Positions 26,988 through 37,328 of a stretch of DNA of 64,000 nucleotides are shown in pieces. The stretch's first letter is position 1. Every line of letters begins with the position of its first letter. The DNA lies in the NCBI GenBank assembly GCA_000272025.2, contig AKCV02000017.1, positions 62,001-126,000 on the forward strand, in the 5' to 3' direction. Made by a program: the position numbers and the translations under genes. The notes below the pieces were generated by a model. That model saw only the letters and a program-made list of their open reading frames with translations. It searched no databases and was not told the DNA's origin. Source of the stretch: Imbroritus primus. Its GTDB lineage: Bacteria; Pseudomonadota; Gammaproteobacteria; Burkholderiales; Burkholderiaceae.

Positions 26988-28190
26988 ATGCTCCATACCG
27001 ACTCCATGATCCTCACATCCGGCATGTGTGCCGCCCTGATGGCGATGGTTTTTTTCGCCATGCGGCGCATTCCCGGCATGGCGCCAGGCGGGCTGTACTG
27101 GTGGGGGCTATCGAATGCCCAGTTCGCTGTAGCGTCCGCCCTGCTGGTCAGCCAGGGTGCGCTCGGCCTGGCGCTCGGGATCGGCCTGAGCAGCACTCTG
27201 TTTATCGCCGGCATGGCTGCGCTGGTCATTGGCTGCCGCGAATTTTTCGGACTGCCGCGTTACACCCGCCTGGTCGGCCTGACGGCCCTGCTGGCCACGC
27301 TCGGCCTGCTGTATTTCACCTTCGTGGACAACCAGTCGCTGATGCGCATCTCGCTGGTCGGCGGGTTCGCGACCATCGTGCTGCTCGACGTTGCCCGCCT
27401 GTGCCTGCCGGGCGCACGCGAGCGCATCATGCGTTTTCCCGCACTGGTGCTGGGTGCGGTGGCGCTGGCGGGAGCTGCCTTGCATGCGCTGCGTGCGACA
27501 CAGGCTGGCTGGATGTTCGCCGGGGGTGCGCCCGTATTCGACCCTGCCTTGCTGATGCACGTGGTGCGGCTGTATAACGCCTTCGCCATGACGGCGCTCG
27601 CGGTTGGGTTTTTGATGCTCGCGCACGTCCGCCTGCGTGCCTCACTGGAACGGCAAATCACGCACGACGCCCTGACCGGCGCACTCTCGCGCACAGGCTT
27701 CATGGACGCTTGCGATGCCATCCTGAAGCGCGCCGACCGTCTTGGCCGTCCGGTGTGCCTGGCATTCATCGATCTCGATCACTTCAAGACCATCAACGAT
27801 GTGTATGGTCACTTCGGTGGAGACCGTGTGCTGGAGCACTTTGCCGCCAGCACGACCCGTAGCATTGGTAACGAGCATGCTTTCGGCCGCCTGGGCGGTG
27901 AGGAGTTTGCACTGCTGTACCACAACATGGCGCTGGAAGATGCGCGCCTGCATTCCTATCGGCTGCGCACCGACATCGAGCGGCACGGATGCCCATCCGA
28001 CGATCACTGGATCATGTACACCGTCAGCATCGGCCTGGTGGAACGCCCCCCGGGCGAGTCGCTGTCCGCCTTGTTGCAGCGTGCCGATGCCGCCCTCTAT
28101 TCCGCCAAGGCCGCGGGGCGCAACGCCGTTAGCGTGGGCCGGGACAACGGGGCCGATGCGCTGGTGGACCTCGGGGCGACGGCGCACTGA
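26988..28190 (+). CDS. Membrane diguanylate cyclase (GGDEF)
   Basis: The 400-residue protein has about six to seven transmembrane segments in residues 5-220 and a C-terminal GGDEF domain: HDALTGALSRTGF, AFIDLDHFKTINDVYG, and the active site GGEEF at about residue 303. The inhibitory RxxD site usually found just upstream is absent (NEHA there), so product inhibition may be missing. It would make c-di-GMP from GTP. I took ATG 26988 because the first membrane helix follows it; an in-frame ATG at 26760 adds a non-conserved 76 residues. An HD-GYP phosphodiesterase is 0.9 kb downstream. Confidence 0.92.
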   Translation: MLHTDSMILTSGMCAALMAMVFFAMRRIPGMAPGGLYWWGLSNAQFAVASALLVSQGALGLALGIGLSSTLFIAGMAALVIGCREFFGLPRYTRLVGLTALLATLGLLYFTFVDNQSLMRISLVGGFATIVLLDVARLCLPGARERIMRFPALVLGAVALAGAALHALRATQAGWMFAGGAPVFDPALLMHVVRLYNAFAMTALAVGFLMLAHVRLRASLERQITHDALTGALSRTGFMDACDAILKRADRLGRPVCLAFIDLDHFKTINDVYGHFGGDRVLEHFAASTTRSIGNEHAFGRLGGEEFALLYHNMALEDARLHSYRLRTDIERHGCPSDDHWIMYTVSIGLVERPPGESLSALLQRADAALYSAKAAGRNAVSVGRDNGADALVDLGATAH

Positions 28191-28444
28191 ACGCTGCCCG
28201 GAGGATCGCCAGCGCCCGCACACCTGCCGGTCGACGACGTGAAACTGGCCAGTGGTGCGCTGCGCCCCGCGACCGCCCCACTCCTGCCATACCCAATGCG
28301 GCCTGCGCGCATCATCGGGCTGGGCTGCCGCGTGACCTGACGATGTTCGAGGATGCGCGCCGGCGCCGACCCTGCCCGACCGCAACTGGACCGTACCGGC
28401 GAGGGTGATGGCCGCATGCACGCAAGCCGGACTGGAATGAGCGC

Positions 28445-28837
28445 TCAGCTGCCGCTGTCGACGGTGAGCGGTGCGGGTACCTCGACGATTTCAAAAGCCA
28501 TTTCTACGCCGACCAGCGTGGGGCACGTGACGATTTCGCCTCGTCTGCGTCCAAGAAAGGGCAGGCCCATCGGTGATGTCACGCAAATGTGGCCGGTAGC
28601 CAGATCAGCTTGACCCTCCGGCACCAGCATCAGCCGGACAAGTGCATTGCAGGAGGTGTCGAGGCACAGAAAACTCACCCCCGTGGCAATCACCTCCGGC
28701 GGTACTGCTGCCGCATCGACGATATCCGCACTGCCGAGAAAACGCAGCAGCCGGCCGCGCCGCTCCCCGCGCAGCGTGTCGGCAGTGGCGCGCAGGTGTG
28801 CGGCTTCGCGGTTGGAAATCAGGGGAGGAGGATACAT
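28445..28837 (-). CDS. Rnk/GreA-type C-terminal-domain protein
   Basis: The 130-residue product has the GreA/GreB C-terminal fold as found in Rnk. The best part is GVSFLCLDT, then LVRLMLVPEGQADLATGHI and VTSPMGLPFLGRRRGEIV. No coiled-coil N-terminal domain is present, so it is not a GreA itself; such proteins bind RNA polymerase near the secondary channel. Start is uncertain: ATG 28837 has no strong RBS, and in-frame ATGs exist at 28915 and 28930. It is convergent with the diguanylate cyclase and divergent from the HD-GYP gene. Confidence 0.8.
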   Translation of the reverse strand: MYPPPLISNREAAHLRATADTLRGERRGRLLRFLGSADIVDAAAVPPEVIATGVSFLCLDTSCNALVRLMLVPEGQADLATGHICVTSPMGLPFLGRRRGEIVTCPTLVGVEMAFEIVEVPAPLTVDSGS

Positions 28838-29069
28838 GGCAGAGAAGCGGGCCCACGATTGGTCCGGCCCGACCCCGCGTATCGTAACTGTTTGCACGTA
28901 CTTTTCAAGTGACATGTACAGCAGCGCCACGCCATGCTCGCGCTTACCCCCACCTTAGCAGGAGCGGAACGCGCGCCAGTCCGGCGCGCGTGCGGTGCTA
29001 TGATAGAGACACACCCGCCGTGCATACCATTGCTGCTCTGCCCCATACCAAGTCCGATCGCTCTGCCTC

Positions 29070-30221
29070 ATGCCCGGTCTCCGACGTCTCCCCGTTGAAC
29101 AACTCGCCCCCGGCATGCGGGTGGAAAAGCTGGATGTACCGTGGTCGCGCCATCCGTTCGTCCATGCCCGGTTCACTGTCGAATCGCCGCAGGATGCCAT
29201 CAATCTGCGCAACAGCGGCGTGCGGATGGTATGGATCGCGGACACTGAAGAATCCCCGCCGCCGTCCGCGTCGCCAGTGCAGCGCAGTCTCGGCGAAGAA
29301 ATCGGCTACGCCGACCGCATGCGCACGCATACCGTGCGTGCGGTCCGCTCCTTCTACGACGGCGCGCGTGTCGGCCACCTTCAGCTCGACGAAGAACTGC
29401 CGGCCGTCATGGACAACGTGGCGCAATCGCTGGCGCGCAACAGCACGGCGATGCTAACGCTGGTGCGCCTGCGTTCGAAAGATGAGTACACCTATCTGCA
29501 CTCCGTGGCCGTGGGCACGCTGATGACCAGTTTTGCCCAGCGCCTGGGCCTGTCTCCCGTGGAGGTGCGCGATGCCGGCGTGGGCGGCATGCTGCATGAC
29601 ATCGGCAAGATGGCCGTGCCGCTGGAGATCCTGAACAAGCCCGGCGCGCTGACGCCCGAAGAATATGCCGTGGCGCAAATCCATCCGGACAGGGGTTATA
29701 CGATGTTGCGGCAGCACGGGCTGACGGAGGCCGCCCTGGACATCGCCCACCACCATCACGAGAAGATGAATGGCCTCGGCTATCCGCTGGGCCTGAAGGG
29801 TGACGAGATCCCCTTGCTGGCGCGCATGGCCGCGATCTGCGACGTGTACGACGCCCTGACCGCCGAGCGGCCCTACAAGAAGCCTTGGCCGCCGCCCGTG
29901 GCGCTGGGCCGCATGTCGGAATGGGACGGTCATTTCGATCCCAAGCTGCTGCGCGTGTTCATCGACATGGTGGGGATCTATCCGGCCGGCACCCTGGTGC
30001 GCCTGGACTCCGGCTATCTGGCGATCGTCCTGGACCAGAACGAGCATGCCCTGCTCCGGCCCATCGTGAGCGTCATCTACGATACCGCCACCGAAGAACG
30101 CGTGGCGCCACGCCGCCTGAACCTGCTGCATGCCCAGGAGCGCATCGTGGCATGCGAGGAGCCCGAGCGCATCGGCATGCACGATATCGTGCCGCTGTGG
30201 CGCGAGCTCGCTTCTGACTAG
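29070..30221 (+). CDS. HD-GYP c-di-GMP phosphodiesterase with DUF3391
   Basis: The 383-residue protein has an N-terminal DUF3391 domain (LRRLPVEQLAPGMRVEKLD) and a C-terminal HD-GYP domain. HDIGK is at residues 176-180, and the second motif, HHHHEKMNGLGYP, is at 227-239, with GYP intact. Metal and c-di-GMP residues therefore look complete and it should hydrolyse c-di-GMP to pGpG or GMP. There is no membrane segment. With the GGDEF protein nearby it forms a possible synthesis/degradation pair. Confidence 0.95.
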   Translation: MPGLRRLPVEQLAPGMRVEKLDVPWSRHPFVHARFTVESPQDAINLRNSGVRMVWIADTEESPPPSASPVQRSLGEEIGYADRMRTHTVRAVRSFYDGARVGHLQLDEELPAVMDNVAQSLARNSTAMLTLVRLRSKDEYTYLHSVAVGTLMTSFAQRLGLSPVEVRDAGVGGMLHDIGKMAVPLEILNKPGALTPEEYAVAQIHPDRGYTMLRQHGLTEAALDIAHHHHEKMNGLGYPLGLKGDEIPLLARMAAICDVYDALTAERPYKKPWPPPVALGRMSEWDGHFDPKLLRVFIDMVGIYPAGTLVRLDSGYLAIVLDQNEHALLRPIVSVIYDTATEERVAPRRLNLLHAQERIVACEEPERIGMHDIVPLWRELASD

Positions 30222-30296
30222 CGCGCCGCGCCCCTGACGCGCTCACAACTCAGAACCGCGGGCAACGCACTTCAGCACCTGAATCTAGCGCCGAAC

Positions 30297-32732
30297 TCAA
30301 CGACCGAACAGGCCACGCAGTCCCTCGCGCAGAACATCGGCCGGCTTGCTCGGCTGGGTGCCCTGCGTGGCATCGCCCGTCGCGCCCCCGCCGAGCCGCT
30401 TCTCCAGCGCCTCGCGCACGCGGCTTTCAACCTCGGTGCGCGCCGCATCCATGGCCATACCCGCGAAATCGATGGTGTACTGCGGCGCGGACAGTGGCCC
30501 GGTGAAGCGCACGGGCACGGTGAAGCCGCGCAGCTCGCTGGCCTCCTTGCCGCCCTGCCCCTTGGACGTCGCCGCCAGCGTCGCCCGCGTGGTGTAGTCC
30601 AGCGTGCCGTGCGCGAGATCCACATTGCCGGCACCGGCGGCCCGCAACAGGGGCGCCTTGAGCGCGAGATCGCGGTTTTGCAGGACACCGTCGCGGATCG
30701 TGAACGTCCCCTTCAGCTCCGAGAAGTCGGTCTTTTCGGTTGCGCTGCCGCGATAGCTCTTTTCCCCGCGCAACTGCTGCAGCATGCCGCGCGCCTCGCG
30801 CAGGGTGCCTGCCAGGTTGAAGCCGCGAATCGCCCCGTCCACCAGCAGGATGTCGCCACTGCCATTGAGAGCGGCGCGCAACGCCGCCGTGGTATTACCG
30901 CGCGCCGTAACGTCGAGGTTGAGGCTGCCGCGCCCTTCCAGCGTATCGGATTGCGCAAAATGCTTGAGCAACGGCGCAATGGCAATGCTGCTGGCCTGCG
31001 TCTTGAGCGCGATGGCCGGCGTGCTGGCCGACCCGTCGAGTGTCAGCGCCCCGCGTACATTGCCTTCGAACGCGGCGGCGGAAAATGGCGCAACCTCGAG
31101 CTTACCGCCCGCTGCGCGCAGATCGGCGCTGACCGCGGCCAGCGTCAAGCCGTCGGCCACCAGGCGGCCAATCTTTACCGAGCCCTCGCCGTGCAGGTCT
31201 CGCAATGCCGAGAAGTCGAGCGTCCCCGGCACGCCGCCGCCCGGCCGCCCGCTCTTGTCGCCCAGCGCGGGCGTACTGGCATGACGGTACTGGTCGATAT
31301 TGAGGGTATCCACTGTGGCGTCGAACTTGAACCGCGGCGCATTGAAGTCCTTGACCGATACATGTGCCGCCAGCTGGCTCGTGTCGACCTTCCCTTTCAG
31401 GTCGAGCGACACCTGCTCCGTGCGCAGGCCGGCCTGCAGCGCACCCACCAGATCGACAGCCAGCTTGCCGCCAGGCAGGCGCTCGCCACGGCCCTGCGCG
31501 CCCATCTTGAGCGCCGGCATGGAAAGCGCGCGGGTCGCCATATCAACGGCGAGTGGCGACGTCAGCTGCATGTCGATGTTCTGCCCTTGCAGGGTCCCGC
31601 TGCCCTTGAGCGTCAGCAGGGTGATGTCGAGACTCTGCAGTCCGCGCCCATCCGCTGTCAGTTGTCCGTTGAGCGGCGCTGACACGGTCGCCTTCAGGGT
31701 GTCCTTGCCGGTCCCGTTGTTCTGCGTGAAATCGAGCGCCAGCTCGGCCACGCCCGAGCGGAAGCGCCGCCCCTCGCGTGCAAAGGCCGGCAGTTTGAGG
31801 TCCGCAGCCAGCGTGCGCTGGGCTTCGTTAACTTTGGCCGTGAACGTTGCCGCATCGCCTTCGAGCAGATCGCCGGTGAGCGCGATCTTCGGTGCCGACA
31901 GCTTGCCTTCGAAGTGCCGCGTGCCCTGCTGTCCTTTCACACTGGCGACCAGATCGGCCACCTGCAGTGCGCCATCGGCCCACGACAGGGCAATATCGCC
32001 GGAAACCGCCGCGTCCACGCCACGGATATCGAGCGCATTCCCGGCGGCCGTCGCATGCAGCCCGTGCAGGGCAATGCGTTGCGCCTGCCGGTCGAATGTC
32101 AGCTGTGTCTTGATGTTGAGATCGAGTGCCGCAGCCGGCAGCACGCTGCTCACGCGGGTGCGCAAGGCGACGGGCGCACGTACGCCGTCGGTCAGGCGGC
32201 CGGTATCGAGATCGAGCTGGCCAAGCTGTACGGTATTGCCGCTCAGTGCATCCTTGAATACCAGCGCGCCATTCTTCAGCCGGATGCCGGCGATATCGAG
32301 GTCAACGCGCGCCGACTCGCTACCGCCGCCTGACGACTGCGACAGCAGATCGTCGAAGTTGAAACGGCCGTTCTTGTCCCGGGCCAGCGTGACACTGGCG
32401 CCCGCGAGTGATACCTCGTCGACCACCATGCGCCCCCGTAGCAGCGGCCAGATGGCCAGCGACACGCGCGCCTGCTCGACCGACAGGAAAGGGGTAGCGG
32501 ACCGCCGCTCGGACAGCGCAGTGCGGCCGAGGTCTGCCCCGAGCCTGGGCCAGAAGAACAGCTTGAGATCGCCGTCGATACGCAGGGTACGCTGTGTACG
32601 CGCCTCCACCAGCGCGACCAGGTCGGCTTTGTAGTCGTTCGGATCGAAAGTCACGGCGATCCACGCCGCGCCCGCCAGGAGCATGAGCGCCACGCCTGCA
32701 GCGGTCCAGGCCGCCGTACGGATCAGTTTCAT
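30297..32732 (-). CDS. AsmA-family inner-membrane protein
   Basis: The 811-residue protein has one N-terminal transmembrane helix (residues 5-27, LIRTAAWTAAGVALMLLAGA) and a large periplasmic domain with AsmA features: FDPNDYKADLVALVEARTQR early and GFNLAGTLREARGML plus RDGVLQNRDLALKAPLL near the C-terminus. AsmA proteins are repetitive beta-groove proteins that are proposed to move phospholipids to the outer membrane. Start at 32732 is preferred to a longer frame start. The C-terminus has a Gly-rich tail before DVLREGLRGLFGR. Confidence 0.93.
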   Translation of the reverse strand: MKLIRTAAWTAAGVALMLLAGAAWIAVTFDPNDYKADLVALVEARTQRTLRIDGDLKLFFWPRLGADLGRTALSERRSATPFLSVEQARVSLAIWPLLRGRMVVDEVSLAGASVTLARDKNGRFNFDDLLSQSSGGGSESARVDLDIAGIRLKNGALVFKDALSGNTVQLGQLDLDTGRLTDGVRAPVALRTRVSSVLPAAALDLNIKTQLTFDRQAQRIALHGLHATAAGNALDIRGVDAAVSGDIALSWADGALQVADLVASVKGQQGTRHFEGKLSAPKIALTGDLLEGDAATFTAKVNEAQRTLAADLKLPAFAREGRRFRSGVAELALDFTQNNGTGKDTLKATVSAPLNGQLTADGRGLQSLDITLLTLKGSGTLQGQNIDMQLTSPLAVDMATRALSMPALKMGAQGRGERLPGGKLAVDLVGALQAGLRTEQVSLDLKGKVDTSQLAAHVSVKDFNAPRFKFDATVDTLNIDQYRHASTPALGDKSGRPGGGVPGTLDFSALRDLHGEGSVKIGRLVADGLTLAAVSADLRAAGGKLEVAPFSAAAFEGNVRGALTLDGSASTPAIALKTQASSIAIAPLLKHFAQSDTLEGRGSLNLDVTARGNTTAALRAALNGSGDILLVDGAIRGFNLAGTLREARGMLQQLRGEKSYRGSATEKTDFSELKGTFTIRDGVLQNRDLALKAPLLRAAGAGNVDLAHGTLDYTTRATLAATSKGQGGKEASELRGFTVPVRFTGPLSAPQYTIDFAGMAMDAARTEVESRVREALEKRLGGGATGDATQGTQPSKPADVLREGLRGLFGR

Positions 32733-32850
32733 AAACAGTGTGTGAAGATTCCGGCTCGGCAAATCGCCGTCTGCATGGGTGCCTCGCCCTTCAGGACGGT
32801 TCCACGCACACCGGTCGCCGCGACGCAGCTAAACGCGCGCGCTACTGGGC

Positions 32851-33294
32851 TCAGTTAAGCTCGCAGCGCATGCAGTGGGATGCCGCCTGTCCGCCGCGCA
32901 TGAAAGCCGAAGACACCCGAATATCCTCGGGCGCGCGTTCGGCGGCAATCAGGAGAAATCCCCAACGCGAGAAATAGGTAGGCGCGGTGGCGGTCACCAG
33001 ATAGACGGAGCGGGCGCCGGCACTGCGCGCGCGCATCAGCAGGCATTCCACCAGGCGGCTGGCGATCCCGCGGTTGCGATAGGCCGGCTCGACCGCCACG
33101 CAGCGGATCAGTACCGACTCGCCCAGCGTTTCGGCCGCGCCGCAGGCCACGATCCGGCCATCGACCAAGGCAACCTTGAAGCTGTTGGCCGGCGAAAATG
33201 CTTCGCCGGGTGGTAGGTCGCAACGCGTCAACAGCGCTGCGATATCGGCTGCGTCACTTGGCTGGGCCATGCGCAGTTGGATTACCGGGTCCAT
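32851..33294 (-). CDS. arsN2: ArsN2-like GNAT acetyltransferase
   Basis: The 147-residue GNAT protein matches the ArsN2 group, linked to arsenic operons and to acetylation of organoarsenicals such as arsinothricin. The acetyl-CoA segment VAVEPAYRNRGIASRLVECL and the later ATAPTYFSRWGF and MRGGQAASHCM are close to ArsN2. Function is inferred from the family. It stands alone, not in an ars operon; the arsO remnant is about 29 kb upstream. ATG 33294 is chosen because conserved sequence begins there (IQLRMAQPSDAADIAALL). Confidence 0.8.
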   Translation of the reverse strand: MDPVIQLRMAQPSDAADIAALLTRCDLPPGEAFSPANSFKVALVDGRIVACGAAETLGESVLIRCVAVEPAYRNRGIASRLVECLLMRARSAGARSVYLVTATAPTYFSRWGFLLIAAERAPEDIRVSSAFMRGGQAASHCMRCELN

Positions 33295-33809
33295 GATGTG
33301 TCTCCGCTGCGTCGCACCGTGACCTGGGCTGGTTGGGGCGACGTGATGGCGCACCTCTGCGGGCGCGTCTCGGATGCCCAATGGTAAAGGTTAAATTTGA
33401 TGAATGACAAGCGCACCCGTGTTTCAAATTCCGCATGGCATTGCGATGCGATGCCGGCCGCACTGTCGGTGTGGACCGACATCCACGTACCTGCGATAGC
33501 GCCTAGGCCGCTGCGGGCAAGCCACCCACTGGCGATGGCAACACGCCTGGGTGGCCACGGCCGGAAGCCGCCACGCCTGCCACTTCGCAAACGGGCCCGT
33601 CACCGAGGATGTTGGCGCCCCTGTCCATTGCTGTATAGATCACCTGCTGAACGTCGATCACTTCGCGGTACACTCCCGCACTAGACGCCCTGCCGCCGGC
33701 CCGGATTGCCGCTCCACCGCGTATGCCCGACGCGCGCTCCGCACCTTGGCATGCTGGACCGGGCGCCCGCTGCCTGACCGCCCGCTTCGACTCTTCACGA
33801 CCATCGCCC
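33295..33809. other. Gap upstream of hutC, no gene seen
   Basis: No protein-like frame was found in this 515-bp gap. Overlapping frames on both strands look like shadows. It should hold the promoters of arsN2-like (leftward) and hutC (rightward). A TGTATA element lies around 33632, similar to half of the HutC operator, and may allow hutC autoregulation, but this is weak. Confidence 0.4.
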
Positions 33810-34565
33810 ATGCCCGTATCGCCGCGCCCGACTGCCTCGGAACCCGCCTCCGCCCTGTACCAGCAGGTCAAGGACTATATCGCCCGCAAGATCCAGGAAG
33901 GCGAGTGGAAACCCGGCGACCGGGTACCCTCGGAGCAGGAGCTGGTTACGCTGTTCGGCATCTCCCGCATGACCGTCAACCGCGCGCTGCGCGAGCTTGC
34001 CGAGCAGGGCCGCGTGGTGCGCGTGGCGGGCGTGGGTACCTTCGTGGCCGAGGAAAAAGCGCAGTCGCCACTGCTGACGGTGGTGAACCTGCCGGATGAA
34101 ATCCGCCAGCGCGGCCACGACTACAGCTGCGACGTGGTCACGGTCGAACGCATCGCCGCACCGCTCGAGGTAGCGGCGGCGCTCGACCTGCGCACGGGCG
34201 AATCGGTCTTCCACTCGGTGTGCGTGCACCGCGAAAACGGTTTGCCGGTGCAGCTCGAGGACCGCTACGTCAATCCGCGCGTCGCGCCAGATTTCCTGGC
34301 CCAGCATTTCGACGAAACCAAGCCGGGCGAGTACCTGCTGCGCACCGTGCCGTACGACCTCGTGGAACACGTGGTGGATGCCATCGCCGCCACGCCCGAG
34401 CAGGCGCAACTGCTGGAGATGCCAGCCGCCCAGCCGTGCCTAGTCCTGACGCGCCGCACCTGGACCAGCGGGACACCGGTCACCTTCGTGCGCTGCATCC
34501 ACCCAGGCAACCGCTACCGGCTGGGCGGGCGCTTTCACGTCGAGGGCAACCCGGCCATCGGCTGA
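33810..34565 (+). CDS. hutC: HutC, GntR-family repressor of hut genes
   Basis: The 251-residue protein has a GntR winged helix (LYQQVKDYIARKIQEGEWKP, RVPSEQELVTLFGISRMTVN, VVRVAGVGTFVAEE) and a UTRA effector domain typical of HutC. The effector is urocanate in characterised HutC. ATG 33810 places the start directly before the HTH. It precedes the hut structural genes and an operator-like palindrome at 34898-34911. Likely represses hutU-D-I-F-G in the absence of urocanate. Confidence 0.94.
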   Translation: MPVSPRPTASEPASALYQQVKDYIARKIQEGEWKPGDRVPSEQELVTLFGISRMTVNRALRELAEQGRVVRVAGVGTFVAEEKAQSPLLTVVNLPDEIRQRGHDYSCDVVTVERIAAPLEVAAALDLRTGESVFHSVCVHRENGLPVQLEDRYVNPRVAPDFLAQHFDETKPGEYLLRTVPYDLVEHVVDAIAATPEQAQLLEMPAAQPCLVLTRRTWTSGTPVTFVRCIHPGNRYRLGGRFHVEGNPAIG

Positions 34566-35036
34566 GCGGTCTGCCTCTGGCCGTCAGCGCGGCAACGGTG
34601 CCCGCCCGCGCCCACGCCACATGTCCAGGCCGATGGAGCACGCGGGATTCCGGGCCGACAGCATATCGCCTCCCGGCCCTGGACGCGTGATGACGTCTAT
34701 TCGAAACACCGCCTAGCCTTCCGCCAGCCCCGTTCGCCCTGATCGCACAGCAGCGTCGCAGCCTTCCGTCCGGTCTGGGATACAGGTCGCACATTTCACC
34801 CCAAGCCCGGTGCAGACAGACGTCCCATGCCGGCTATGGCATGGTCACAACGCTTTCCGCGCAAAAACACTGGTGCGTTTCGGATTGATCTCCTATACTT
34901 GTATATACAGGAACATACAGCATCATTTGCGCCCGGTTTTCCCCTCCGGCTTCCGGGCCCATCCCCTTGTTCCGACACCCTTTTTTGCCCGGTGCGCGTG
35001 CACCCGGCCCGACATGCGATCCAAGGAGATTGACCG
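34566..35036. other. Regulatory gap between hutC and hutU, no gene
   Basis: This 471-bp region has no coding signal. It contains the HutC-like operator, a TATACT -10-like hexamer (34894-34899) without a clear -35, and the strong RBS AAGGAG before hutU. A histidine ammonia-lyase gene is not found here. Confidence 0.6.
34898..34911. promoter_or_regulatory. HutC operator-like palindrome
   Basis: CTTGTATATACAGG contains the perfect 10-bp palindrome TGTATATACA at 34900-34909. HutC sites in Pseudomonas have a TGTATATACA-like core. The site overlaps the -10-like TATACT, as expected for a repressor site in front of hutU. Confidence 0.75.
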
Positions 35037-36734
35037 ATGAACGCCAATGAACAATTCCTGAGCGCCACCGGCAAGCGCGTCATCCGCGCCCCGCAAGGCA
35101 CCGAGCTGCATTGCAAGAACTGGCTGATCGAAGCCGCCTACCGCATGATCCAGAACAACCTCGACCCCGACGTGGCCGAGCGCCCGGAAGACCTGGTGGT
35201 GTACGGTGGCATCGGCAAGGCCGCGCGTAACTGGGAATGTTTCGACGCCATCCTCGCCGCACTGCGCAACCTCGCGCCGACCGAATCGCTGCTGGTGCAA
35301 TCGGGCAAGCCGGTGGGCGTATTCCCGACGCACGAGAACGCCCCGCGTGTGCTGATCGCCAACTCCAACCTCGTGCCGCACTGGGCCAACTGGGACAAGT
35401 TCAACGAACTCGACCGCGCTGGCCTGATGATGTACGGCCAGATGACTGCTGGCTCGTGGATCTACATCGGCACCCAGGGCATCGTGCAGGGCACCTACGA
35501 AACCTTTGTCGAAGCTGGCCGCCAGCACTACAACGGTGACCTCACCGGCAAATGGATCCTGACCGCTGGCCTCGGCGGCATGGGCGGCGCGCAGCCGCTG
35601 GCCGGCGTGCTGGCGGGCGCATGTGTGCTGGCGGTGGAATGCCAGGAATCGCGCATCGACTTCCGCATCCGCACGCGCTATCTCGACAAGAAAGCCACCA
35701 CTATCGACGAAGCACTGGCCATGATTGCCGATGCCACGTCCAAGGGCGAAGCCATCTCGGTCGGCCTGCTCGGCAACGCCGCCGAGATCCTGCCGGAACT
35801 GGTGAAGCGCGCGCAGGCCGGCGGCATGCGTCCGGACATGGTGACCGACCAGACCTCGGCCCACGACCTCGTCAATGGCTACCTGCCCAAGGGCTGGACC
35901 GTGGAGCAGTGGGAAGCGCAGCGCACGGCCGATCCCAAGGCGGTCGAGCTGGCTGCACGCAAGTCGGTGGTCGATCATGTGAACGCGATGCTGGCCTTCC
36001 AGCAGATGGGCATCCCGACGCTCGACTATGGCAACAACATCCGCCAGGTCGCGCTCGAGGAAGGCGTGCAGAACGCCTTCGACTTTCCCGGTTTCGTGCC
36101 GGCCTATATCCGTCCGCTGTTCTGCCGCGGCAAGGGTCCGTTCCGCTGGGTCGCGCTCTCGGGCGATCCGGAAGATATCTACAAGACCGACCAGAAGATG
36201 AAGGAGCTGTTCCCCGAGGACAAGCACCTGCACCGCTGGCTCGACATGGCGCGCGAGCGCATCGCCTTCCAGGGCCTGCCGGCGCGCATCTGCTGGGTGG
36301 GCCTCGATGAGCGTCACCGCGCCGGCCTGGCCTTCAACGAAATGGTCCGCAAGGGCGAGCTGAAAGCGCCGGTGGTGATCGGCCGCGACCACCTCGACTG
36401 CGGCTCGGTGGCCTCGCCGAACCGCGAGACCGAAGCCATGCGCGACGGCTCGGACGCCGTGTCCGACTGGCCGCTGCTCAACGCCATGCTGAACACCGCC
36501 GGCGGCGCGACCTGGGTCAGCCTGCACCACGGTGGCGGCGTAGGCATGGGCTTCTCGCAGCACTCGGGCGTGGTGATCGTGGCGGACGGTACGGATGAAG
36601 CCGCCAAGCGCCTCGAGCGCGTGCTGTGGAATGATCCGGGCACGGGCGTGATGCGCCATGCCGACGCGGGCTACGATATCGCCATCGCATGCGCCAAGGA
36701 AAAGGGCCTGAACCTGCCGATGGTGGGCCGGTGA
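35037..36734 (+). CDS. hutU: HutU, urocanate hydratase
   Basis: The 565-residue protein is urocanase, which turns urocanate into imidazolone propionate with tightly bound NAD+. The family sequence is continuous from [20 protein letters not shown] through [27 protein letters not shown] and [16 protein letters not shown]. Length is normal. An AAGGAG stands 8 nt before the ATG. Its stop overlaps the hutD GTG start by 4 bp. Confidence 0.99.
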   Translation: MNANEQFLSATGKRVIRAPQGTELHCKNWLIEAAYRMIQNNLDPDVAERPEDLVVYGGIGKAARNWECFDAILAALRNLAPTESLLVQSGKPVGVFPTHENAPRVLIANSNLVPHWANWDKFNELDRAGLMMYGQMTAGSWIYIGTQGIVQGTYETFVEAGRQHYNGDLTGKWILTAGLGGMGGAQPLAGVLAGACVLAVECQESRIDFRIRTRYLDKKATTIDEALAMIADATSKGEAISVGLLGNAAEILPELVKRAQAGGMRPDMVTDQTSAHDLVNGYLPKGWTVEQWEAQRTADPKAVELAARKSVVDHVNAMLAFQQMGIPTLDYGNNIRQVALEEGVQNAFDFPGFVPAYIRPLFCRGKGPFRWVALSGDPEDIYKTDQKMKELFPEDKHLHRWLDMARERIAFQGLPARICWVGLDERHRAGLAFNEMVRKGELKAPVVIGRDHLDCGSVASPNRETEAMRDGSDAVSDWPLLNAMLNTAGGATWVSLHHGGGVGMGFSQHSGVVIVADGTDEAAKRLERVLWNDPGTGVMRHADAGYDIAIACAKEKGLNLPMVGR

Positions 36735-37306
36735 CCCTGCCTGACCGACGCTTCACGCTCGCCAGCCTGGCACCGCAGCCGTGGAAGAACGGCGGCGGTG
36801 TGACGCGCGAGATTGCGGTGATGCCGGCCGGCGCCGGCATGGACGATTTCCTCTGGCGCATCAGCGTGGCGGAGATTGCCTCGTCCGGCCCCTTCTCGTG
36901 CTTCGCCGGTATCGACCGGCAGATCATGCTGCTCGAAGGCGATGGCGTACACCTGCATGGACAGGGAATCGATCATCGCCTTGATGTGCCGCTCGCGCCG
37001 TTCGCCTTCGATGGCGGCGCAGCGCTCGCGGCCACCCTGCTGGGTGGGGTGACGCACGACCTGAACGTCATGACGCGACGGGGCCAGATGCGCGCCGACA
37101 TACATGTACTCCGGCGTGCGGGGCGCCTGCCCGCGTGCGATGCTCTGATGCTGCTGGCGCTTCGCGGCCGCTGGGTGCCACATGGCTTGCAGGCGGGGGA
37201 AGGTGCGCTGTGGACCCACGTCTGCAGCGCGCACGAACTGGTGCCGGATACGTCGGCGGATGCCGCGCTCGTGGCGATCTGCCTGTCGCGCATGGCGACA
37301 CCTTAG
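36731..37306 (+). CDS. hutD: HutD-family protein
   Basis: The 191-residue protein matches HutD/Ves: [13 protein letters not shown], then [35 protein letters not shown] and LNVMTRRG. The cupin-like HutD binds formylglutamate in the solved structure and appears to modulate histidine use. The start is GTG at 36731 ([13 protein letters not shown]) overlapping the hutU stop by 4 bp (GTGA); upstream in-frame codons belong to hutU. Confident on family; its exact job is unsettled. Confidence 0.94.
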   Translation: MTLPDRRFTLASLAPQPWKNGGGVTREIAVMPAGAGMDDFLWRISVAEIASSGPFSCFAGIDRQIMLLEGDGVHLHGQGIDHRLDVPLAPFAFDGGAALAATLLGGVTHDLNVMTRRGQMRADIHVLRRAGRLPACDALMLLALRGRWVPHGLQAGEGALWTHVCSAHELVPDTSADAALVAICLSRMATP

Positions 37307-37328
37307 TCACGACCAACGAGGACTGCAT

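Noticed and set aside
34923-36659. Minus-strand ORF of 578 codons
   Set aside because: Antisense to hutU, which is a clear full-length urocanase.
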